Below, one piece after another: positions 46,965 to 55,922 of a DNA stretch of 64,000 nt. The position numbers and the translations under genes are program-made. The stretch's first letter is position 1; every line of letters starts with the position of its first letter. This DNA is from Lentzea aerocolonigenes (GTDB lineage Bacteria > Actinomycetota > Actinomycetes > Mycobacteriales > Pseudonocardiaceae). The stretch is taken from the NCBI RefSeq assembly GCF_000974445.1, contig NZ_BBOJ01000022.1:62001-126000 (forward strand). Reading direction: 5' to 3'. The notes beneath the pieces were generated by a model that saw only the letters and a program-made list of their open reading frames with translations, had not been told where the DNA came from and ran no database searches.

Positions 46965-49866
46965 CGAGCAACCGCTTCGCCACGGCCACCGCCCGCGGCT
47001 GACGCAGCCGCTCGGCGGCCCTGACCGCCTTCTCGCCGTGCCGCACCGCGGTCTCGTGGTCGCCGAGCGCCAGGTGCAGCCGGCACAGCTGGCCGTGCAG
47101 GCGGTCCCCCATCCAGCTGCGCCTGGCCCGCTTGATCGCCGACAGGCACCACTCGGCGTAGCGCACGGCCTCGGCGGGCCGTCCTTCCAGCTCCTCGCGG
47201 ATGGCCAGTGCGGACGACAGTTCCAGCTCCCCGATGTGGTCCTCGACCTGCTCCATGACCCCGAGCACCTGGTCGTCGTCCGCGAGTCCCGTGTTCGTCC
47301 TGCACAGCCGGGCCGCCCGGCGCGCCATCTCCAACGCCTTGCCGGGCATGCCGAACTCCAGTGCGACGTAAGCGAGATCGGCGCACGAGAACATCTCGCC
47401 CCGCCAGTCGCCGCGTTCCTGGAAGACCGGCTGCGAGCGTTCCAGGTGCTCGACGCACTCGTCGTCGTTGAACAGGTAGTAGTGGATGTACCCGATGTCC
47501 TCCAACGCGAGCGCGATCCGCGAGACGTCGCCGTGCTCCTCGCCCAGCCTGAGGGCCGAGGTGAGATGGGCCAACGCCTCGTCGTTCCGGCCGCGCAACA
47601 GGTACGTGAGAGCGAGGTGGTGCAGCGCGTGCGCCTCCTGAGTCGGCGCTTCCACACTCCTGATCAGCTCCAGGGCGTGGTCGAAGTACCGCTGCGCCTC
47701 GTCGAGGCGGCTGCCTTCGCGCGCGATGACGCCGAACAGGATGAGCACTGACGCTTCCCCTGACACGTCACCGATCTGGCGTGTCAGGTCGAGCGCCTCC
47801 CGCAGGTGCTTCACCGGCTCGGCGTCGCGCCGGGACTGGTACGCCGATCCGAGGCCCCGCAACGCTTCCGCGCGGGCCTTCAGGTCACCGAGCTGGTGCG
47901 TGGCGGCGAGCGCGACGCTCTGCAGCTCGATCCGTTCCCGCCCGAAACCACGCAGCAGCAGGAAAGTCGCCAGTTGGTGCGGCAGCTGCCACGCGTGCGC
48001 GTAGTTGCCGCTGTAGGCCGCGAGGTAGACGGCGGCCCTGAGGTTGCGGTGTTCGGCGTCGAGCCACGCCACCGCCTGCCTGATGTTCGCGAACGACGGC
48101 GGATCCGGCGGTGGGTGGCGCACGGCCGAGCGGAGCTCAGGACGGCCCGGCGCTGTTCTGAGTTCCGCCAGGCTCACCGTGTGCAGGTAGAAGTCGAGGA
48201 TGCCCAGCACCGCCTCCTCTGCCTCCCCCGGCTCGACGCTCGCTTTCGCGTGCTCCGCCAGGAGGTCGTGGAACCGGTAGCGGCCGTTCTCCTGCTGCTG
48301 CACCAGGTGCGCGTCGAGCAGTTCGTCCAGCAGCCGCTCGGCTTCCACGCGGGTCGTGCCGATCACCGCGGCGGCGAGGTGGGCGCCCCAGTCCTCGCCG
48401 GTGTGCAGCCCCAGCAACCGGAACAGCCGCTGCTGCTCGCCGGTGAGTTGCCGGTACGACAAGGCGAACGCGCCCGCGACGCTGCGTTCACCCGCCGTCA
48501 GCTCGGTCAGCCGTTGCTCGGTGAGGCGGCGCGTGACGTCCCGCGCGGACCACGCCGGCCTGGTGCGCCACCGGGCACCGACGATCCGCACCGCCAGCGG
48601 CAGGTAGCCGCACAACCGGACGATCTCGCGCGCGGCTTCGAGGTCCTGGTCGAGTTTCCGTTGTCCCGCAATGCTCGCGAGCAGCCGCAGCGAGTCCTCT
48701 TCGGACAGGACGTCCAACGAGATCGTGTGGGCGGCGTCCAGGTCGACGAGCCGGCGCCTGCTCGTGACCAGCACCAGGCCGGTGCCGGGCAGCAGAGGCC
48801 GGACCTGGGCGGCGCTGCCCGCGTTGTCCAGCACGACGAGTGCCTTGCGGTGCGCCATTTCCGCCCGCCACCGCGCGGCGCGGGCGTCCAGGCCGTCCGG
48901 GATGTCCTGTGCGGGCACGCCGAGCGCGGTCAGCAACTCCAGCAACGCGTCCGCCGGCGTCCGGGGTTCGACGCCGGCGGTGTGGGAGTGCAGGTCCACG
49001 AACAGTTGTGCGTCCGGGAAGCGGGACGCCAGGCGGTGCGCCGCGCGGACGGCCAGCGTGGTCTTGCCGATGCCCGCCATGCCGTCGATCGCCGTGATCG
49101 CGACGCACCCGGACGGCACGGCGGCGAGGATCTCGTCCAGGTCGTCGGCGCGGCCGGCGAAGTCGGCGATGTCACCGGGCAGGTCGTTGCGCGCCTTCGG
49201 CCTGTTGTCGGCCGTGAGCACTTGCTGGTGGGCCTTCTGCAGGTCCCGGCCGGGATCGAGGCCGAGCTCCTCGGCGAGCCTGCCGCGGATGTCGTCGTAG
49301 GCCTGCAACGCCTCGGTCTGCCGGTCGCAGCGGTGCAGTGCCACGATCAGCTGCGCCCACATGCGCTCCCTGGTGGGGTGCTGACGGGTGAGCGTGCGCA
49401 GTTCCGGGACGAGCTGGGCGTGCCCGCCGTCGCGGAGGTCGTTCTCGATCCGCGCTTCCAGCGTCGCGAGGTACTTCTCGGTCAACGCGGGCAGGTGGTC
49501 GCGTTCGAGGGTGTCGCTGCCGATGTCGGCGAACGGGCGGCCGCGCCACAACGCCAGCGCCTCCCGCGGTTCCAGGCGGTCGAAGCGGTGGACGTCGACC
49601 TCGTCGGGCCGCACGTCCAGCAGGTAGCCGCCGGGCCTGGTCCGCACGAGCTCGGCGTGGCCCAGGTCCTCGCGCAGCCGGCCGACGGTGGTCTGCAGGG
49701 CGTGGCGCGACCCGCCCACCAGTTCGACGAGCTCGTCGGCACCGACGACCTGGCCGGGCCGCAGCAGCAACGCGGCGAGGACCACCCGGCGCTTGCCGGG
49801 CGGGATGTGGACGCCGCGCCCGTCGAGCACCACGTCCAACGGCCCGAGCAGGCCGAACGATCTCAC
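46930..49866 (-). CDS. SARP/AfsR-type regulator (BTAD, NB-ARC, TPR)
   Basis: A 978-residue activator. Residues 1-90 are an OmpR-like winged helix (SFGLLGPLDVVLDGRGV ... PGKRRVVLAALLLRPGQVV). Residues 95-235 are the bacterial transcriptional activation domain (LALWRGRPFADIG ... EEAL-type helices). An NB-ARC ATPase follows (P-loop IDGMAGIGKTTLAV near 260; LVVLDNAGSAAQVRPLL), then TPR repeats from about 600 to the end. The GTG at 49866 overlaps the nitroreductase stop (GTGA). Such proteins switch on secondary metabolism; no antibiotic cluster is adjacent, though the P450/monooxygenase cassette is 5 kb away. Confidence 0.93.
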   Translation of the reverse strand: MRSFGLLGPLDVVLDGRGVHIPPGKRRVVLAALLLRPGQVVGADELVELVGGSRHALQTTVGRLREDLGHAELVRTRPGGYLLDVRPDEVDVHRFDRLEPREALALWRGRPFADIGSDTLERDHLPALTEKYLATLEARIENDLRDGGHAQLVPELRTLTRQHPTRERMWAQLIVALHRCDRQTEALQAYDDIRGRLAEELGLDPGRDLQKAHQQVLTADNRPKARNDLPGDIADFAGRADDLDEILAAVPSGCVAITAIDGMAGIGKTTLAVRAAHRLASRFPDAQLFVDLHSHTAGVEPRTPADALLELLTALGVPAQDIPDGLDARAARWRAEMAHRKALVVLDNAGSAAQVRPLLPGTGLVLVTSRRRLVDLDAAHTISLDVLSEEDSLRLLASIAGQRKLDQDLEAAREIVRLCGYLPLAVRIVGARWRTRPAWSARDVTRRLTEQRLTELTAGERSVAGAFALSYRQLTGEQQRLFRLLGLHTGEDWGAHLAAAVIGTTRVEAERLLDELLDAHLVQQQENGRYRFHDLLAEHAKASVEPGEAEEAVLGILDFYLHTVSLAELRTAPGRPELRSAVRHPPPDPPSFANIRQAVAWLDAEHRNLRAAVYLAAYSGNYAHAWQLPHQLATFLLLRGFGRERIELQSVALAATHQLGDLKARAEALRGLGSAYQSRRDAEPVKHLREALDLTRQIGDVSGEASVLILFGVIAREGSRLDEAQRYFDHALELIRSVEAPTQEAHALHHLALTYLLRGRNDEALAHLTSALRLGEEHGDVSRIALALEDIGYIHYYLFNDDECVEHLERSQPVFQERGDWRGEMFSCADLAYVALEFGMPGKALEMARRAARLCRTNTGLADDDQVLGVMEQVEDHIGELELSSALAIREELEGRPAEAVRYAEWCLSAIKRARRSWMGDRLHGQLCRLHLALGDHETAVRHGEKAVRAAERLRQPRAVAVAKRLLARATAPAAPAS

Positions 49867-50453
49867 TGCCACTGACCCCAGTGCACCATCTCGTCGAACC
49901 TCTTGCGCATGCGAGTCAGCGGCGACGCGCCCTCGGAGACACCCTCCTCCGCGGGGTGGCCGATCGCGATCATGCCGATCGGCGCGTAGATGTCCGGCAC
50001 GCCGAACTCCGCCCGCAGTGCGGGCCACTCGTCCTTGTTCGTCCCGAAGAACACCGCACCGAGACCCTCGTCCACGGCCGTCTGCAGGATCAGCAACGCG
50101 GCCATGCCGGTGTCGATGTCCCAGTACGGCACCGGCCAGTGGTCCTCGCTGCCCAGCCCCGTCCAGCTCTTGTCGGCCTGCGAGTACCGGTCGAGGTAGA
50201 TGTCCTTGGCCGAGAACGGGATGACGACGACCGGGGCTGTCTTGGCGTCGTCGCCGCTCCACCACTCGAACTTCTCGGCGAGCCGCTGCAGGGGCTCGCC
50301 CCGCAGTACGAGAAATCCCTGGCCCTGCGAGAACCCCGCGGACGGCCCGCGCACCGCGTTGCGCATGATCCGCTGCAGGCTCTCGTCGCTGACCGGCTCG
50401 TCCGTGAACTTGCGCACCATGCGCCTGCGCCGGACGACGTCTTGGAACTCCAT
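49863..50453 (-). CDS. Nitroreductase-family flavoprotein
   Basis: A 196-residue FMN-binding oxidoreductase: start MEFQDVVRRRRMVRKFTDEPV is the FMN phosphate-binding signature, with AVRGPSAGFSQGQGFLVL and GLGAVFFGTN as further cofactor contacts. It reduces nitro groups, quinones or similar with NAD(P)H. ATG 50453. Its stop overlaps the SARP start, so the two are co-expressed. It lies 45 bases after the DUF742 gene, separated by a small hairpin (TCTCCG 50473-50478 with CGGAGA 50486-50491). Confidence 0.9.
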   Translation of the reverse strand: MEFQDVVRRRRMVRKFTDEPVSDESLQRIMRNAVRGPSAGFSQGQGFLVLRGEPLQRLAEKFEWWSGDDAKTAPVVVIPFSAKDIYLDRYSQADKSWTGLGSEDHWPVPYWDIDTGMAALLILQTAVDEGLGAVFFGTNKDEWPALRAEFGVPDIYAPIGMIAIGHPAEEGVSEGASPLTRMRKRFDEMVHWGQWQ

Positions 50454-50498
50454 GCCGACCTCCCCAGGTAGATCTCCGACCGTAGCGGAGAACCACGC

Positions 50499-51023
50499 TC
50501 AGAGTCGGCGCAGCCCAGCCAGCACCCGTTCCAGCAACGCCCCGTCCGGCCTGTCTCCGCCGTACGACGACGCCGTGCGGTGCACGTCGATCAGCCCGTG
50601 CATCGCCATGTCGCCGAGCAGCACCTTGGTGACGCCCAGAGGAAGCCCGCGCAACGCGGCGATCTCCGCCACCGAGCGCGGCGAGTGGCACAGGGCCAGC
50701 ACGTCCTGGTGCTCCGGGCGCACCGCGGTGGCGGAACGCTCGTTCACCGACACCAGCGACTCGATCTCCAGCTGCACGTCGGAGGTGGTGCGGCCGCCGG
50801 TCCACGCGTAGGCGCGCACGATCGACGACGACGTCTCGACCGACGGCAGCGGCGGGACCACCGGTTCGAAGGGCAGCGTGGCGTACGGGTCCGGCTCCGG
50901 CACGGGATCGGCCGCGCGGGTGGCCTTCTTCTTCTTGCCGCGCTTGCGGATCCGTTCACTGTCGAAGCTGAAACCACTGATCAGATCGCCGAAGTTGACC
51001 TGTTCGTCGGATTCCCCGCTCAT
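50499..51023 (-). CDS. DUF742 protein (conservon CvnC-like)
   Basis: A 174-residue cytosolic protein. The N-terminal 65 residues are charged and likely disordered (RIRKRGKKKKATRAADP). The DUF742 core follows: VRAYAWTGGRTTSDVQLEIESLV, then LCHSPRSVAEIAALRGLPLGVTKVLLGDMAMHGLIDVHR, a winged-helix-like region. In conservons this protein works with a kinase, a roadblock protein and a small GTPase. It overlaps the roadblock gene (ATGA). The expected GTPase gene does not follow. Confidence 0.93.
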   Translation of the reverse strand: MSGESDEQVNFGDLISGFSFDSERIRKRGKKKKATRAADPVPEPDPYATLPFEPVVPPLPSVETSSSIVRAYAWTGGRTTSDVQLEIESLVSVNERSATAVRPEHQDVLALCHSPRSVAEIAALRGLPLGVTKVLLGDMAMHGLIDVHRTASSYGGDRPDGALLERVLAGLRRL

Positions 51024-51418
51024 GCCAGCTCAGCCCGCAGCTCCGGCGTGAGCAGCTGGCCCACCTGCCGCACGACCACGGTCATCTCGTAGGCGACCTG
51101 CGCGACGTCGGACGTGTTCGACGCCAGCACGGCGAGGACCGAGCCGTCGCTGATCGACGACAGCAGCATCACGCCGCGGTCCATCTGCACGACCGTGCGG
51201 ACGACCGCCTCACCGGCGAAGCACTGCGACGCCGACTCCGCGAGTGAGACCACGCCGGCCACGATCGCCGCGAACTGCGGCGCGACGTGCGCCGGCAGCT
51301 TCGACGACGAGATCAACACCAAGCCGTCCGCCGAGATCACCACGGCGTGCTCGATGCCGGGTGTGCGTTCGGCGAAGTTGGTGACCAGCCAGCCGAACTG
51401 GTCCACCTGCGTGCTCAT
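51020..51418 (-). CDS. Roadblock/LC7 protein (conservon CvnB-like)
   Basis: A 132-residue roadblock-fold protein (FGWLVTNFAERTPGIEHAVVISADGLVL ... GVVSLAESAS ... VMLLSSISDGSVLAVLASNTSDVAQVAYEMTVV). Such proteins scaffold or regulate small GTPases of the MglA/CvnD type in conservons. ATG 51418 overlaps the kinase stop (ATGA). Cytosolic, dimeric by family knowledge. Confidence 0.95.
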   Translation of the reverse strand: MSTQVDQFGWLVTNFAERTPGIEHAVVISADGLVLISSSKLPAHVAPQFAAIVAGVVSLAESASQCFAGEAVVRTVVQMDRGVMLLSSISDGSVLAVLASNTSDVAQVAYEMTVVVRQVGQLLTPELRAELA

Positions 51419-53499
51419 CGACTCTCCTGGTGGTCGGGAAGGCCTCGCTGCACACCGCGCTGGAAGGCGTTGAGGAATCCTCGGGCGGATTCCGGCGTCT
51501 GACGCGCGGGTGCGGGTGGGGGAGGCGGCGCGGCGGCAGCGGACGCCTGGAACCACGACGTCTGCTGGGCCTCGATCGCTTCCCCGCGGAAACTCTCCCA
51601 GGACTCTTCGCGTCGTGGTGCCAGTTCCGCCGGAACCAACACGATCGCGCGAGTCCCCTTGCCCTGTTGGGCATCGAGACGTACCACGATCTGGTGGCGG
51701 GCCGCGAGCCTGCCGACGACGAAGAGTCCCATCTCACGGAACACCTGGACGTCCACGCCCTCGCCCGCGGCCTCGAGGCGGTGGTTCACGGCCTCCAGCG
51801 CCTCGCGGTCGATGCCGATGCCGTGGTCGACCACGTCGATCTGCACGATGTCTCCGGCCTCGATCGACGCGCTGATCGAGACCTGGGTGTGCGGCGGCGA
51901 GAACGCCGTTGCGTTGTCGAGAAGTTCGGCCAGGAGGCGGACGAGGTCGCTTGCCACGTAACCGACCACCTCGGCGTTCGGCGCGGTGTGCACCATCACC
52001 CGTTGGTACTGCTCGATCTCCGCGGCCGCCGCGCGCAGCACGTCGGTCAGCGGGATCGGCCGGGTGAACCGCCGTGCCACGTCGCCGCCGGAGAGCACCA
52101 TCAGGTTCTCGTTGTTGCGGCGCATGCGGGTGGCGAGGTGGTCGAGCTTGAACAGGTTCGCGAGCTGGTCCGGGTCCTCCTCGTACTTCTCCAGCTCCTC
52201 CATCAGCTTGAGCTGGCGTTCGACGAGGCTCTGGCTGCGCCGCGAGAGGTTCACGAAGATGTTGCGCATGTTCGCGCGCATGCCGGCCTGCTCGATGACC
52301 GACTTCACGGCCTGCTGGTGCACCGCGTCGAACGCGCGCGCCACCTGGCCGAACTCCTCGGTCGTGTCGACCGGCACCGGCTCGATCTCGGTGCTGCCGC
52401 GTCCGGTCGCCACCATCTCGGGAAGCTTGTGCCACGCCACTTCCAGCGCGGAACGGCGCAACGCGTTGAGGGAGCGCAGCAGGTAGCGGCCGACGACGAA
52501 CCCGATGGTGCCGGCCAGGACGAGACTCGCGAACAGGACGGCGGACGCGGTGCCGGCCGCGTCGCTCGTCTCGTCGCGCAGACGGTTCGCGGTGGTGCGC
52601 AGGTCGTCCTGCAGACCCGTCACCACGCCGTTCAGCGACGTCACGACGGCGCCGGAGGCCTTGCTCCAGTCCGCTGCCGCGATCGGCAACGGCTTGGGCC
52701 TGTTCGAGTTCGCGTTGCCCGTGACCGGGGCGTCCGAGGTCGGGTGCAGCACCGCGGTGGCCAGCATCTTGCGGTGCGCCTCGATGTCCGGGCCGTTGAA
52801 CATCGTGCCGTAGGCGTTGAGCTGGTCGGGGGTCGCCAGTGCGGCGAACTCTCCCGCGATGTAGCTCAGCTTGACGTTCGACTCGACGAGCGACCGCACC
52901 TCGGCGGTGACGAGCTGGCCGCGGGTGAGCCCGGACAGCACGACCGCCTGCTGGTAGAGGACCTGTTCCTGCACGTGCATCACGTGGTGCAGGCCCATCG
53001 CCGTGCGGAAGAGCGCGGGGTCGCCGAACTCGCTCGCGAGCACCTCGTCCACGTCGAGCATCAGCTCGGTGAGGCTGGTGTACTCCGCGATCACCTTCGG
53101 CACGTCGCCGGTCTGCTCGCGCAACGCGGTCAGGCCGCCGATCTTGGCGCCGACGTCGTTCATGCGAGCGGTCACGACCTCGCTCAACGAGGTCTTGCCG
53201 TTCTGTTCCCGCAACGCCTTGCGGGCGTCCTCGGTGCGCTTCACCTGTTCGGCGAGGATCTGAGGACCGACTCCCTCGGCGATGATGCGCCGTTCCGCCT
53301 GCACCCCCTGGATCACGGGGATCAGGGCGGAACGGACCTTCACCAGCCGCTGGAGCGCCGCGTAGGACTCGGCGCGTTCCATGTGGGACTGGATCTGCAG
53401 CACGCCGACGCCCACCGCGATGGTGACCGGAACGATCAACACCGCGGCGAGCTTCACCGGCAGGCGCCAGTTGCGCCAGTTGACGAGCTTGGTGAACAT
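51415..53499 (-). CDS. Sensor kinase with nitrate/sulfonate-type sensing domain (CvnA-like)
   Basis: A 694-residue membrane kinase from ATG 53499. A first membrane segment (about 18-38) and a second (about 305-330) enclose a helical extracellular domain of the nitrate- and sulfonate-sensing type. A HAMP-like linker follows, then a coiled region (SRRSQSLVERQLKLMEELEKYEEDPDQLANLFKLDHLATRMRRNNENLMVLSG) and a GHKL ATPase (LLDNATAFSPPHTQVSI, VDHGIGID, GLFVVGRLAARH). The last 80 residues are Pro/Ala-rich and disordered. It leads the conservon operon. Conservon kinases act on partners rather than a classical response regulator. Confidence 0.93.
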   Translation of the reverse strand: MFTKLVNWRNWRLPVKLAAVLIVPVTIAVGVGVLQIQSHMERAESYAALQRLVKVRSALIPVIQGVQAERRIIAEGVGPQILAEQVKRTEDARKALREQNGKTSLSEVVTARMNDVGAKIGGLTALREQTGDVPKVIAEYTSLTELMLDVDEVLASEFGDPALFRTAMGLHHVMHVQEQVLYQQAVVLSGLTRGQLVTAEVRSLVESNVKLSYIAGEFAALATPDQLNAYGTMFNGPDIEAHRKMLATAVLHPTSDAPVTGNANSNRPKPLPIAAADWSKASGAVVTSLNGVVTGLQDDLRTTANRLRDETSDAAGTASAVLFASLVLAGTIGFVVGRYLLRSLNALRRSALEVAWHKLPEMVATGRGSTEIEPVPVDTTEEFGQVARAFDAVHQQAVKSVIEQAGMRANMRNIFVNLSRRSQSLVERQLKLMEELEKYEEDPDQLANLFKLDHLATRMRRNNENLMVLSGGDVARRFTRPIPLTDVLRAAAAEIEQYQRVMVHTAPNAEVVGYVASDLVRLLAELLDNATAFSPPHTQVSISASIEAGDIVQIDVVDHGIGIDREALEAVNHRLEAAGEGVDVQVFREMGLFVVGRLAARHQIVVRLDAQQGKGTRAIVLVPAELAPRREESWESFRGEAIEAQQTSWFQASAAAAPPPPPAPARQTPESARGFLNAFQRGVQRGLPDHQESR

Positions 53500-53606
53500 C
53501 AGACGAAGAGCTTGGCCGCGTTCAGGAAGAGCCGGTACAGGCCGTAGGCGAGCGGGATGCCCACCCACAACCACGCACCGATCAGCAACAAGCGCTGGGA
53601 GTTCAC
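53499..53606 (-). CDS. MFS transporter small subunit (OFA-associated)
   Basis: A 35-residue protein with one membrane helix (LLLIGAWLWVGIPLAYGLYRLFLNAAKLF). The GTG at 53606 overlaps the stop of the OFA-family transporter (GTGA), so it is translated with it. Short proteins of this look are known to accompany oxalate/formate-type MFS transporters and are annotated as their small subunit; mechanism is unknown. Its stop abuts the start of the conservon kinase. Confidence 0.85.
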   Translation of the reverse strand: MNSQRLLLIGAWLWVGIPLAYGLYRLFLNAAKLFV

Positions 53607-55237
53607 TTCCGCACCACGCCTTCCGACTCTTCTTCCTTCTCGGTCGTCTCTGCGACGTCCGCGGCCTCGGCCTCGTTCCACTTGGCGACCGTCGCCTCGT
53701 CCTTCGCCTCGCCGTCCTCAGCCTTCGGCTGGTCGGCCACGAGTTCCGCGACCTCGGGCTCGGGCTCGGGCTCGGCGGTTGCCTCGTCCGCGGCCTTCGG
53801 CTCGGCAGCGACCACCTCCGCAGCCTCGGACTCGGCAGCGCTCGCCTCAGCCGCCTTCGCCTCTTCCGCCTTCGCCTCTTCCGGCTCCGGCGAGGGCTCC
53901 TCGGTCGTCTCCTCGGCCTTGGGCTCGTGGAACTTCGGGTTGACCGGGCGAACCAGCTCGTTCGCGACGAAACCGACGACCAGCAGCGAGATCATGATGT
54001 AGAACGACGTGGTGTACAAGTCGGGACCGGTGTGTCCCGCCTTCTTCCCCGCGTCCGCGATGGCGTTGACGATCAGCGGCCCGAGCACGCCGGCGACCGA
54101 CCACGCGGTCAGCAGGCGGCCGTGGATCGCGCCGACCTGGTAGGTGCCGAAGAGGTCGCGCAGGTAGGCCGGGATCGTGGCGAAACCGCCGCCGTAGAAC
54201 GACAGGATCACCATCGCCGCGACGACGAACAGCGGCACGCTGGACGAGCCGATCGTGAGCAGCGTCAGGTACAGCAACGCGCCCGCACCCAGGTAGACGC
54301 GGTAGATGTTCTTGCGCCCCACCAGGTCCGAGGTCGACGACCAGACGATCCGGCCCGCCATGTTCGCCGCCGACAGCAGCGCGACGAAACCGGTGGCCGC
54401 CGCGGTCGCGACCGGCGTCGAGGACTCCTTGAAGAAGTCGACCAGCATCGGCGCGGCCTTCTCCAGGATGCCGATGCCCGCGCTGACGTTGAAGCACAGC
54501 ACGACCCACAGCAGCCAGAACTGCGGCGTCTTGATCGCGTTGTTCGCGGACACGTTGAACGCGACGGTGGCCTTCGGCTTGTCCTTGAGCAGCGCCGCCT
54601 TCTCCTCCGTGAACTCCTTGGAGGGCAGGCGGATCAGCAGCACGCCGAGGCTCATGAAGACCGCGTAGGCGAGACCGTGGACGAGGAACGCCTTGCCGAT
54701 GCCCGACGTCGAGGTGTTGCCGAACGCCGTGAGCATCGAGGTCGACCACGGTGACGCGATCAGCGCACCGCCGCCGAAGCCCATGATCGCGATACCGGTC
54801 GCCATGCCGGGACGGTCGGGGAACCACTTGATCAGGGTCGAAACCGGCGAGATGTAGCCGATGCCGAGACCGATGCCGCCGATCAGGCCGTAGCCCAGAA
54901 CGACGACCCAGTACATGCCCGCCCACACGCCGGCCGCGGAGATCAGCAGACCGGAGCAGAAGCAGACGAGCGAGGTGAACATCGCCCACCTCGGGCCCTT
55001 GCGCTCCACCGTCGTGCCGAGAACCGCCGCCGAGAGCCCGAGCATCACGATGCCGAGCTGGAAAGGCAGAGCCGACTGCGTTCCCGTGATACCAAGAGAT
55101 TTCTCCAACGGCGTCTTGAAGACGCTCCAGGCGTAGGCCTGACCAATGGAGAGATGAATCGCCAGTGCTGCGGGCGGAACGAGCCAGCGGTTCCATCCGG
55201 GAGGCGCGACTGTGCGTTCGCGCGCTAAGAACCCCAC
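53603..55237 (-). CDS. OFA-family (oxalate/formate antiporter-like) MFS transporter
   Basis: A 544-residue transporter with 12 membrane segments. GTG 55237 is chosen for the TGGGGA before it; GTG 55255 is possible. The family signature is AIHLSIGQAYAWSVFKTPLEKSLGITGTQSALPFQLGI, and GIGYISPVSTLIKWFPDRPGMATG is typical of OFA members. They exchange small organic acids. The last 110 residues are a long, almost pure Glu/Ala/Pro cytosolic tail, unusual for the family core. The fourth codon is the rare TTA. The divergent acetate symporter locus is 265 bases away. Confidence 0.92.
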   Translation of the reverse strand: MGFLARERTVAPPGWNRWLVPPAALAIHLSIGQAYAWSVFKTPLEKSLGITGTQSALPFQLGIVMLGLSAAVLGTTVERKGPRWAMFTSLVCFCSGLLISAAGVWAGMYWVVVLGYGLIGGIGLGIGYISPVSTLIKWFPDRPGMATGIAIMGFGGGALIASPWSTSMLTAFGNTSTSGIGKAFLVHGLAYAVFMSLGVLLIRLPSKEFTEEKAALLKDKPKATVAFNVSANNAIKTPQFWLLWVVLCFNVSAGIGILEKAAPMLVDFFKESSTPVATAAATGFVALLSAANMAGRIVWSSTSDLVGRKNIYRVYLGAGALLYLTLLTIGSSSVPLFVVAAMVILSFYGGGFATIPAYLRDLFGTYQVGAIHGRLLTAWSVAGVLGPLIVNAIADAGKKAGHTGPDLYTTSFYIMISLLVVGFVANELVRPVNPKFHEPKAEETTEEPSPEPEEAKAEEAKAAEASAAESEAAEVVAAEPKAADEATAEPEPEPEVAELVADQPKAEDGEAKDEATVAKWNEAEAADVAETTEKEEESEGVVRK

Positions 55238-55502
55238 TATATCCCCAACCGTCACCAAAAACGCGGACCGATCGATCCTAGGCCAGGTGCACACGTGCGA
55301 CAACGGTCTGGAGCCGTCGCGGTGCTGTTGCAAATCGGGTCAACAGCGGGTCAACTGCAGGTGAACGCGTGACACAACCCCGCAGGTCACACCATTTGAG
55401 ACTAATGCAGTGTCCGATTTGACCTGGTCCACCAATTGAGACACGTTGGACTACACACGTGCGGGCGCTACAGTGAGCGCCGCACGCAGGAGGGCGGGAT
55501 AC

Positions 55503-55919
55503 ATGACCAAGGCGGTGTGGTCGCCTGGAGAAACGCAGCACGAGCATCGGGAAATGCGGGGATTCGCATCATTCGAGGACCCCGCCGCTTTGTCGTACGT
55601 CGATTCCGACGGCAACCCGAAGTTCACGCTGATTCGGGAGACCGACGAATTCCGCGTCCTGCGGAGGCGCCTCACGGCGTTCGTCTTCCCGATGACCGCA
55701 CTCTTTCTCTCGTCCTACCTCACCTTCGTGCTGCTGTCCGCCTATGCGCACGAGTTCGTCAGCACCAAGGTGATCGGTGTGATCAACGTCGGGATCCTCC
55801 TGGGACTCGGCCAGTTCGTGACTTCGATCATCATCACGCTCGGCTACGCCCGTTACGCAAAGCGACGGCTGGACCCGCAGCGCCAATTGCTCGCCGAGAA
55901 GACAGGCGTCGAGGAGTAA
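55503..55919 (+). CDS. DUF485 membrane protein
   Basis: A 138-residue protein from ATG 55503 (GGAGGGCGGGATAC upstream). After a hydrophilic N-terminus come FRVLRRRLTAFVFPMTALFLSSYLTFVLLSAYA and INVGILLGLGQFVTSIIITLGYARYA, the two membrane helices of DUF485. Such proteins are nearly always encoded just before a cation/acetate symporter, as here (three bases between), and may assist it. Confidence 0.94.
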   Translation: MTKAVWSPGETQHEHREMRGFASFEDPAALSYVDSDGNPKFTLIRETDEFRVLRRRLTAFVFPMTALFLSSYLTFVLLSAYAHEFVSTKVIGVINVGILLGLGQFVTSIIITLGYARYAKRRLDPQRQLLAEKTGVEE

Positions 55920-55922
55920 GGC

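Noticed and set aside
51430..53547. Very long open frame antisense to the conservon kinase
   Set aside because: In DNA this GC-rich, the complementary frame of a real gene often stays open. The predicted product is Arg/His/Val-rich with no recognisable motif, while the other strand encodes a clear kinase. The same applies to long frames opposite the SARP gene, the NarL-type kinase and the GH13 gene.
55427..55440. Third DasR-like site before the DUF485/acetate symporter genes
   Set aside because: TGGTCCACCA has only two bases between the half sites instead of four, so it does not fit the element.
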